Source of the DNA: an uncultured Bacteroidales bacterium
GTDB lineage: Bacteria; Bacteroidota; Bacteroidia; Bacteroidales; UBA932
Reading direction: 5' to 3'
Length of the DNA stretch: 45,176 nt
Assembly: GCA_900319975.1 (NCBI GenBank)
Contig: ONQP01000013.1
Coordinates: 1 to 45,176 of the forward strand
In this document: piece after piece, positions 1 through 6,700 of the stretch
Layout: the number at the start of each line of letters is the position of its first letter
How positions within the stretch are numbered: the first letter of the stretch is position 1
Notes under the pieces: generated by a model
The model's database searches: none
The model's input: the letters and a program-made list of their open reading frames with translations, nothing else
Told to the model about the DNA's origin: nothing
Program-made: the position numbers and the translations under genes

Positions 1-2
1 GG

Positions 3-383
3 CCCGGCGCCGGCGCTGCCGGCGGCCTCGGCGCCGCCTTCCTGGCCTGCTTCGACGCTGTCTGCGTGCCCGGCATCGACCGCGTGCTGGCGGCCGTCGG
101 CTTTGCCGACCGCCTCGCCGGCGCAGACCTGGTCATCACCGGCGAAGGCCGGTCCGACAGCCAGACCCTGCAGGGCAAGGTCCCTTACGGCGTCCTGCGC
201 CACGCCGGCACCGTCCCCGTCGTCCTGCTGTCCGGCCGCATCGCCGACCGCGACGCCCTGGCCGCCGCCGGCTTCGCCCGGCTTGTCCAGGCTTCGCCGG
301 ACGACCTCCCGACGGCGGCGGCCATCCAAGCAAATACCGCCGCAGAAAACCTGCGGCGGTCCATTCTTTCAATAATTCCGTGA
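3..383 (+). CDS. Glycerate 2-kinase, C-terminal part (truncated by window edge)
   Basis: The reading frame is open from base 3 with no start inside the window, so only the last 126 residues are present. It opens with a glycine-rich PGAGAAGGLGAA stretch and continues with GADLVITGEGRSDSQTLQGK, both hallmarks of the GarK/GlxK glycerate kinase family, which phosphorylates D-glycerate to 2-phosphoglycerate in the cytoplasm. The usual family length is about 370-380 residues, so roughly two thirds lies upstream of the window. It converges on the YbjQ-family gene with only four bases between the stops. A perfect 9-bp hairpin lies inside the last codons and may terminate the transcript. Family assignment is firm; the exact subtype is not. 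Confidence 0.88.
   Translation, partial: PGAGAAGGLGAAFLACFDAVCVPGIDRVLAAVGFADRLAGADLVITGEGRSDSQTLQGKVPYGVLRHAGTVPVVLLSGRIADRDALAAAGFARLVQASPDDLPTAAAIQANTAAENLRRSILSIIP
337..359 (+). terminator. Hairpin in the 3' end of the glycerate kinase gene
   Basis: Perfect 9-bp stem (CCGCCGCAG, loop AAAAC, CTGCGGCGG) within the last coding codons, followed by a weakly T-rich stretch (TCCATTCTTTC). It may be a terminator overlapping the coding end. The poor T-tract lowers confidence. Confidence 0.4.
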
Positions 384-387
384 AGAT

Positions 388-708
388 CTAGGCGAGCTTG
401 ACGGCTGTACCGGAGGCGGTGACCATCAGCATGTTGCCGTTGGCGCCCAGCACTTCGTAGTCGATGTCGATCCCGACGACGGCGTCGGCACCGACCTGAT
501 AGGCGCGGCTCTCCAGTTCGCGCATAGCGTTGTTGCGGGCGTTGACAAGCTCTTCTTCGTAAGAGCCGCTGCGGCCGCCGACAACATTTCGGATGCTTGC
601 GGCGAAATCGCGGAGGAAGTTGACGCCTTCAATGACTTCGCCGAAGACGACACCCCGATACTCGGTAATGGTGCGTCCTTCGATGGTGGGTGTGGTGGTA
701 AGAATCAT
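388..708 (-). CDS. YbjQ/UPF0145 family protein
   Basis: A 106-residue protein matching the YbjQ (UPF0145, DUF74) family in length and pattern: [21 protein letters not shown] near the start, then a region with many Arg and Glu residues ([20 protein letters not shown]) and the ending [16 protein letters not shown]...[13 protein letters not shown]. Family members form small pentameric beta-rich rings. They are often labelled heavy-metal-binding, but their role is not settled. There is no signal peptide, so it is probably cytoplasmic. It appears monocistronic, between a convergent glycerate kinase and the lipoprotein gene behind it. A TATATTAGCG element lies just upstream. Confidence 0.9.
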   Translation of the reverse strand: MILTTTPTIEGRTITEYRGVVFGEVIEGVNFLRDFAASIRNVVGGRSGSYEEELVNARNNAMRELESRAYQVGADAVVGIDIDYEVLGANGNMLMVTASGTAVKLA

Positions 709-729
709 AGTCGTTTCGATTTGTTTACG

Positions 730-737
730 CTAATATA
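730..737 (-). promoter_or_regulatory. Possible -7 element of the ybjQ-like gene
   Basis: Minus-strand TATATTAG followed by CG, a one-base variant of the Bacteroidetes TAnnTTTG box. The same TATATTAGCG string precedes the BASS transporter gene at 11940-11947. The predicted leader is about 15-20 nt. No well-spaced TTTG upstream box is obvious. Confidence 0.4.
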
Positions 738-778
738 GCAAAAACAATCTTAACAAGCATCCTTCCGCTTGAAAGAAA

Positions 779-804
779 GGAGGTGACCCGTATGAGTCAC
801 CTCC
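779..804 (-). terminator. Terminator of the FISUMP lipoprotein gene
   Basis: A 9-bp perfect stem (GGAGGTGAC 779-787 with GTCACCTCC 796-804, 8-nt loop) followed on the minus strand by TTTCTTTC. It lies about 28 bases past the lipoprotein stop. The distal arm plus tail reads TCACCTCCTTTCT, resembling the 3' end of 16S rRNA. Confidence 0.75.
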
Positions 805-831
805 ACCTTTATCGTCCGGGGAAAAGACGGT

Positions 832-2319
832 TTAGTCTATGGCAAAGACTGCGCGGACCGGGTTGCCCCAGAAGTTTTCGCCCAAGTAATCATGTGCATA
901 GTCTTCATGGAACAGAAGGGCGTATGCGGTGGTCTCCGTATTGGGCGTACGGGACCAATACTCCCCCTGGGTTCCTATAACGGAGGTATCTGCCGAACTA
1001 TCCAGGGAATTCGCAGCCGGGAAGAACAGCTCCGCCCCGTTTATCTGGCTGATGAAGGTCATCCCGGATTCCGGCGTCTCGGTATCGAGGACCCTGCTCC
1101 CTCCTTCACCGGCTCCGATGGTGTTCTCCACAAGATTGATGAAGTCATCGCGGTCAGGCATGCGCCAAAGCCCCTTGAGGTTTACGTGGGCGGCGTCGTA
1201 TTCGGGCATGAGTTTCTCCGGCCAGCGGCTGTCATCTATCTCGAAGTCCAAAGACCACGACTCATAGAAGTCGTGATCGTCTTCGATACCCGTGTAATTG
1301 CCGAATGTCCCCAAAAGGGCATAGCCCCGGGTCTGGCCGAAAGCGAAGTATAATCCGTAGCTTCCTTCGCCTTTCTCGGCTGTGGCTCCGACGTTGCGCC
1401 GCGCCCACATGAGGCGCTTCCCGTCCTCGTCTTTCAGACCCATGTCCACGTATTCCATGGCGTTCCATACGGCAGGGGCGCTGAGGTCGCCGAGTCCCGC
1501 GAACAGGGTTCCGTCGACGGTCTTCTCTCCCGCGTCGCGGGTATACAGGACGCAGTCGGTGACGTCGTTGACGGAGAACTGGTAATCCGCGGCCGTCCCG
1601 GCCACGCTGGCGTCCAGGACGCCGGAGAAACTGAGGATGGGCGTGCTGGCGCTTGTGTTGTCTTCGTATCCTGGGATGGCTTTCCCCTTGTCCTGGATGG
1701 TCGTCACGACCTTCCCGTCCAGGGAGACGCCCACGAAGGTAAGACGCTTCAGGTGCTCCTGATAGAGTTCATACTGATGTCCGGAGGTGAATCCGGACAC
1801 GTCAAAATGGACCAGCTTGTCATTGCCGCTCAAGGCGGGCGTCGTGAGGTTCAGGTCGGCATCCAGCTCTCCATCGGAGACGGTATAACTGACATCCTCC
1901 GCCATCAGGAAATAGCCGCAGTACTGCAGGTCTTCTTCTCCTTGGGTGAAGATGCGCCTGCCGCCGCTCAGCCGGATCGAGGCGCCGCTGCCGTAGGGAA
2001 GGAAAACGGCGGTCATCTTTCCCAGGGTGGCGGCTGCCAGGTCGGAGGCCTCAAGTCCGCCCTGCGCCAGCGCCTTCCAGCCATGTGCCTTCCGGTCATA
2101 TTTCAGTTCCAGGAACTTGGATGAGAAATTCGAAAAAAACAGATAGATCATGTCACCGTCCGCCCATTTGGACTTGACGGTCGCCTTGGTGGCGGCAAAA
2201 TCATCGGAACGGGTGACCCGGATGTTGACACGGAGTTCAGGGCTTTGTGCCGTGTCCTGAATCTTGGAGCAGGAGAGAAGCGCTGCGAAAGCGCAAAGGA
2301 TCGTCAGGATCTTTTTCAT
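832..2319 (-). CDS. Secreted lipoprotein with C-terminal FISUMP/DUF1566-like domain
   Basis: A 495-residue lipoprotein. The start is taken at the ATG at 2319 (MKKILTILCAFAALLSCSK) because a GGAGGG ribosome site sits just before it; the in-frame ATG at 2334 overlaps that site. The lipobox is LLSC, cysteine near residue 17. The N-terminal half resembles fimbrillin-like or Mfa-like surface proteins (KWADGDMIYLFF, a beta-rich pattern). From about residue 290 it has the FISUMP/lectin-like signature: YVDMGL, MWARRNVGA, YGLYFAFGQT, LWRMPDRDDFINL, and near the end EYWSRTPN...PVRAVF. It is likely surface-exposed; the ligand is unknown. It probably shares a transcript with the small ORF just upstream and ends at a clear terminator. 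Confidence 0.8.
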   Translation of the reverse strand: MKKILTILCAFAALLSCSKIQDTAQSPELRVNIRVTRSDDFAATKATVKSKWADGDMIYLFFSNFSSKFLELKYDRKAHGWKALAQGGLEASDLAAATLGKMTAVFLPYGSGASIRLSGGRRIFTQGEEDLQYCGYFLMAEDVSYTVSDGELDADLNLTTPALSGNDKLVHFDVSGFTSGHQYELYQEHLKRLTFVGVSLDGKVVTTIQDKGKAIPGYEDNTSASTPILSFSGVLDASVAGTAADYQFSVNDVTDCVLYTRDAGEKTVDGTLFAGLGDLSAPAVWNAMEYVDMGLKDEDGKRLMWARRNVGATAEKGEGSYGLYFAFGQTRGYALLGTFGNYTGIEDDHDFYESWSLDFEIDDSRWPEKLMPEYDAAHVNLKGLWRMPDRDDFINLVENTIGAGEGGSRVLDTETPESGMTFISQINGAELFFPAANSLDSSADTSVIGTQGEYWSRTPNTETTAYALLFHEDYAHDYLGENFWGNPVRAVFAID

Positions 2320-2335
2320 AGCTGTTCCCTCCATT

Positions 2336-2467
2336 TTACCAGTCCTCTCCGTTTCCGGAGAAAGGAGAATTGAACGGACCGGGGCTCGAGCAGATCAAGC
2401 CCTCTGTTTGCACCTCGCGCACCTCCACCTGGGGAGGGCAGTAGGTTCTTTCGATGTTTTCCATCAT
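2336..2467 (-). CDS. Small ORF (43 aa) upstream of the FISUMP lipoprotein
   Basis: Reading the minus strand from ATG-ATG at 2467/2464 gives a 43-residue peptide (42 from the second ATG) ending TAA at 2336. It begins MMENIERTYCPPQVEVREV and continues with EGLICSSPGPFNSPFSGNGEDW. The layout (Tyr, Pro-rich, alternating V/E strand, an EG-LIC-S motif, an acidic tryptophan end) resembles, from memory, short Bacteroidales peptides encoded beside fimbrillin or FISUMP lipoproteins; no function is known. Its stop lies 16 bases before the lipoprotein ATG, suggesting translational coupling. A good promoter (2616-2646) precedes it with a leader of about 140 nt. It has no signal peptide or membrane segment. 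Confidence 0.6.
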   Translation of the reverse strand: MMENIERTYCPPQVEVREVQTEGLICSSPGPFNSPFSGNGEDW

Positions 2468-2615
2468 AGCTGATTTGTGAAATTAATAAAGTTGTTAATA
2501 TGCCAGGAAAGCCTGGCGCTGATATTCATCAACGCTATTAATCAGTAAGTCAGCGATTGGTTGTCGGCAATCCCCGGTAAGAAGGATGGCGGATCGTAAC
2601 TGTTTGTAGTTTAGG

Positions 2616-2646
2616 CAAATGTAAAAATAATTTTCTAAATGACAAA
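2616..2646 (-). promoter_or_regulatory. Promoter for the small ORF and FISUMP lipoprotein
   Basis: On the minus strand, TTTG (2643-2646) and TACATTTG (2616-2623) are separated by exactly 19 bp, a textbook Bacteroidetes -33/-7 pair. The -33 box sits inside the terminator of the upstream aldolase gene. The leader from about 2611 to 2467 holds a small hairpin (GCCAGG/CCTGGC near 2500-2516). Confidence 0.7.
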
Positions 2647-2672
2647 AGTCCAGCCCGATGGGGCTGGACTTT
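2645..2672 (-). terminator. Terminator of the class II aldolase gene
   Basis: A 12-bp perfect stem (2645-2656 with 2661-2672, loop CATC on the minus strand) lies 21 bases after the aldolase stop and runs into TTTTGTCATTT. Confidence 0.85.
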
Positions 2673-2693
2673 CATTCTCGAGGTCGGGTGGAT

Positions 2694-3518
2694 CTAGATC
2701 CTTGCGCCGGTGCCGGCGTATTTCTCCTTGAGGAGCTCCACGACGGGGAGCATGGCCTTCGGGAACACCTTGCGCAGGTCGATCTCGTCGCTCTCGGAGA
2801 GCACCTGCTTGAGGGCGCGCATGAAGTTGTCCTTGATCTCGGTGGCCAGGTTCACCTTCACGATGCCGTTGGCGATGGCCTCGCGCACCTGGTCGTGGGG
2901 GATGCCGGAGCTGCCGTGCAGCACCAGTGCGACCGGCGTCGCGGCGTGGATGGCTGCGAGGCGCGGGATGTCGAGGTGCGGCGGCTGCTTGTAGAAGCCG
3001 TGGGCGGAGCCGATGGATACGGCCAGCGCGTCCACGCCGGTGCGGGCCACGAACTCGACCGCCTGCTCCGGCGTCGTGAAGCCGCCGCCCTGCTCCTGGC
3101 CGAGCTTGGCCACGTAGCCGAGCTCCGCCTCCACGTTGGCCCCGTAGGGCTTCGCCATCTCGACGGCCTTGGCCGAAATGGCCACGTTCTCGTCGAACGG
3201 CTTCTCGGAGGCGTCGATCATCACGGAGTCGAAGCCTTCGTCCAGGCAGCGCTGGACCAGCTCCAGGCTGGGGCCGTGGTCCAGGTGGATGTAGCCCTGC
3301 AGGCCATAGTCCGCCAGCACCTGGCGGCCCATCTTGTAGGCGGTATGGATGCCCATGTAGTCGATGGAAGAGCGCGTGAGCTGCAGCATCACGGGCGCAC
3401 CGGCCGCCTGGGCGGCCTTGGCGACGCACACGAGGGTCTCGTAGTTATAAAAGTTGGTAGCCAGAACCGCGGTTTTCCTGGCCTGGCAGTCGTAGAGTAC
3501 TTCTTTGATGGTTTGCAT
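2694..3518 (-). CDS. Class II fructose/tagatose-bisphosphate aldolase family protein
   Basis: A 274-residue cytoplasmic zinc aldolase of the FbaA/GatY/KbaY family, which cleaves ketose 1,6-bisphosphates to dihydroxyacetone phosphate and glyceraldehyde 3-phosphate. Visible motifs are GYIHLDHGPS (metal-binding His and catalytic Asp, about residue 78), DASEKPFDENV, VEAELG, IGSAHGFY (metal His), LHGSSGIP (metal His) and KVNLATE (phosphate binding). The length of about 275-285 residues and the short loops favour the GatY/KbaY-like branch over long FbaA enzymes. Substrate (fructose or tagatose bisphosphate) cannot be told from sequence alone. It is monocistronic, with its own promoter and terminator. 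Confidence 0.9.
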   Translation of the reverse strand: MQTIKEVLYDCQARKTAVLATNFYNYETLVCVAKAAQAAGAPVMLQLTRSSIDYMGIHTAYKMGRQVLADYGLQGYIHLDHGPSLELVQRCLDEGFDSVMIDASEKPFDENVAISAKAVEMAKPYGANVEAELGYVAKLGQEQGGGFTTPEQAVEFVARTGVDALAVSIGSAHGFYKQPPHLDIPRLAAIHAATPVALVLHGSSGIPHDQVREAIANGIVKVNLATEIKDNFMRALKQVLSESDEIDLRKVFPKAMLPVVELLKEKYAGTGARI

Positions 3519-3538
3519 ACTATATAATTAGAGTGCCG

Positions 3539-3546
3539 CAAAGGTA
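3539..3546 (-). promoter_or_regulatory. -7 element of the aldolase gene
   Basis: Minus-strand TACCTTTG followed by C, matching TAnnTTTG. A TTG lies about 21 bp upstream (3569-3571). Predicted leader is about 16-20 nt. Confidence 0.6.
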
Positions 3547-3640
3547 GCCAGATTCCGCCTTTTATTCAAGAAAACGGAGTTTTCTTTGCCGAGAATCATC
3601 ATATCTGGGGAGCCCGTCCGGAATAATTCAGCGAGTTTTG

Positions 3641-3648
3641 TAAATTTG
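3641..3648 (+). promoter_or_regulatory. -7 element before the alpha-2-macroglobulin-like gene
   Basis: TAAATTTG, matching TAnnTTTG, 52 bases before the ATG. No convincing TTTG is seen at the usual distance upstream. Confidence 0.5.
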
Positions 3649-3700
3649 TCATGTTACGTTTAGGACCCTTCTGCGTTTATGGGTAAACGGATGTGATTTT

Positions 3701-6700
3701 ATGAAGAGACTAGTCATCTTTTTTGCATTCCTGCTCCTTCCGCTCGTGGCGGTTCCCGCCCAGGAAATAAAAAAGGAGTGGGGGCGTTATTATGCATTGG
3801 CCAGAAAGGACCGGCCGCGCGAACAGATTGAAAAGCTTCACCAGATCAGGGCAATAGCCCTGGAGCGCCGCCTGCCGGGCGACTTGTTGCAGGCGTGCCG
3901 GGAGGAAGATCGGGTCGGCGTCCGCCTGAACTGGAAATCGGCGGATTCGCTCCATCTTGCCTTGACGCGGGTCATCGAGTCCTACGGGGAGCCCCTGCTG
4001 ACCTGGCGTTGGAAGGATGAGGACTGGAAGTATGCCAAAACCCATCAGGACGAACTCGGGAGAGCGCGTCATCCGGAGATGCAGCCCCGTCAGATCCCTT
4101 ACCTGCAGACCCGGGACCTGGACGATATCGCCGACGATTTCGAGTGGATCCTGTGGGACCGCCTGACGAAAAATCTTTCCCTGGGCCCCGACAGCGAGGA
4201 ATTCCGCCTGCTGGACGGACGGATTGGAGCACGCTATCCGGGCCGTCCGTACCTGTCGTACCTGATGGCGTGCAGGGCGGAGGACCCGATCCCCGCCCTG
4301 CAGGCGGTGGCGGACAAGTACGCCGACACGCCGTTCCGCTTCATCCCGGAGCGGGAAATCCTGCAGAAACGGTGGAAACGGCTCCGCGAGGACGAGGCGG
4401 CCGATGAGGCCAGCGCCAGGCAGTTGTATGAAGATGTCAATGCCTATCGCAAGGCGCTGCGGAGCCAGAAGGCCGGCTTCAGCCGGGGCTTGAGCCTGTC
4501 GGTGGACGATATCCTGGACGCCCTTACCGACTCCCGCCTGTATGTCCGTTTCCAGGAGGATTCCATCATCCTGACCGGCCGGAACTTCGGTCGCGGGCTG
4601 GTGTCGTTCGAATCGGACGAACACAGCCGGACCGTCACCCTCCGGAACCGGGACGGGCGTTTCTATGTCCTGGACACGGTCAAGGCCAGGATTCCCGACC
4701 TTCCGGACGGCAGCTACCGCGTCACGACGCAACACGGAGGACGGGCTTCCTACCAGAAGTACAGCCTGTCGATGGCCGTCCGGCAGCAGGGGGAGGATTT
4801 CGCCATCTATGTGGCTGATTGTCTGACAGGCGAACCCGCCACGTCGGCGGTCATCCGGCTCAGATACGGAAATAGTCACAAAAAAGTGCTGGAGCGGGAG
4901 ATCCGGCTGGACGGTCCGGGGTTCACGCCCCTTCCTGCGGACTTCCGGGAAAAGATCAACCCCGATGGTTATGTCTGGCTGGATGCACGGGTCGGGAGCC
5001 ATCGGAGCAAATACGTCTCTGTCCGCGAGCCGCGGTCCTGGGAATACGGGCCCCCGGCGACGCTCCATGGCCGCGTGTTCAAGGACCGCGGTGCCTATCG
5101 TCCCGGCGATACCCTCAAGGCCAAGGCCATCCTGTTCGAGGGCGACCTGCGCGACCGGGTGAAGGCGCTGGCCAAAGGAGAGCGTGTCCGGGTGAAGATC
5201 CTCAACGCGCAAAGAGAGAAGCTGGCCGAAATGAACCTGAAGACCAATGCCTTCGGATCGGTGGCCTGGGAATGGGCCATCCCCGGGGAAGAGCGGAACG
5301 GTCTGTGGAACATCGAGGTGGTGTATAAGGATGAAATGCTGGTGCGCTCCGCTTTCCGGGTGGACGACTTCGTCCTGCCGACTTTCGAGGTGACCTTCGA
5401 TCCGCAGGAGAAGCCTTACTTCCCGGATTCCGAGATCGAGATATGCGGCAAGGCGGTCAGCTATTCCGGGCATCCCGTGGACAGGATGACACTGGAAGGG
5501 CGCATCACCTCATATTCCCGGGAAGTCTGGAAAGGGGCGTTATCCATCGACGGGAACGGCGCCTTCCGGATTCCGTTCACGCCGACCGACTCCGGGAGTT
5601 ATAAGTTGACGGTCAGAGCGACAGATGCGTCTGGCGAGACACACGATTTCGAGCATAAGTTCCGGGTGTCGCCTGGCCTGTCCCTGGCTGTCAAGCTGAA
5701 GAACGCGGCCCCCGGAGCGTTGTCCGTCGGGCCTTCCCTCATGCTGGACAACTCCATCCTGACGGAGCCCGTCGCCCGCCTTGCCTGGACGGTCAACAAT
5801 GGCGGCGAATCCGTTCGCATGCCCGTCAGATATTACTTGAAAGATGCAGACGGCAACGAGCTCCGGACAGGCGTATCGGAAAAAACGCTCGAACTGGACC
5901 TGTCCGATTGCCCGGATGGCTTGTATTACATCCTGGGTGTAGTCTTGTACGAAATCCAGAATGTAGACATGACTGTGCAGAAGACTGCCGAGACCGTAAT
6001 GCCCATCCTGAAGATGACTTCCGGCCTGAACGCCCCGGTGCGGAGCGTGTTCCTGCCCGGTGAGACGGATATCGAAGCCGGCAGGCGGATCCAGGCCCGG
6101 CTGGGCGCCGGGGCTGGCCCGCTGTGGGCGGTGGCCACCCTGACCGCGCCGGACGGATCGGTCCTGGAGTCGCGCCCGGTCCATCTGTACGGAGACCAGT
6201 CGCTGCTGGAGCTTCCGTTTGTTTATAAAGATTCTTATCCCGACGCCGTGCGGCTGGAAATCTTCTATTTCCGCGATGCGGAGAAGGTGAGCCACGAGGC
6301 GACCTACCGTCGGGTCCGGCATTCGATGGACCTGCCGCTTTCTTTCTCCCGTTTCGAGGACCGCACGCGTCCCGGCGCCCCCTTCACCCTGTCTCTGCAG
6401 TCGGTGCCTGGCGTTGAGGCTGTCGTGTCGGTGTACGACAAGAGCCTGGATGCGATGGCCCCGAACGTCTGGAAGCGGGTGGAGCTGCGTGCACCGGTTT
6501 TCCGGCGACCCGTGTTCTGGTCGGTGACCGGGCGCCTCACCAGCCGGTCATTCGTCGTCCCGCGCATCTTTCCGACCGGCGCGCAGGGCTCGGTCTATGG
6601 TGTCGTCTTCGATGCCACAGGTGAGCCTCTCATTGGAGCTGCCGTTCTCGTTGAAGGCACCAGGACAGGGGCGGTGACCAACGTGGATGGTTTCTTCTCG

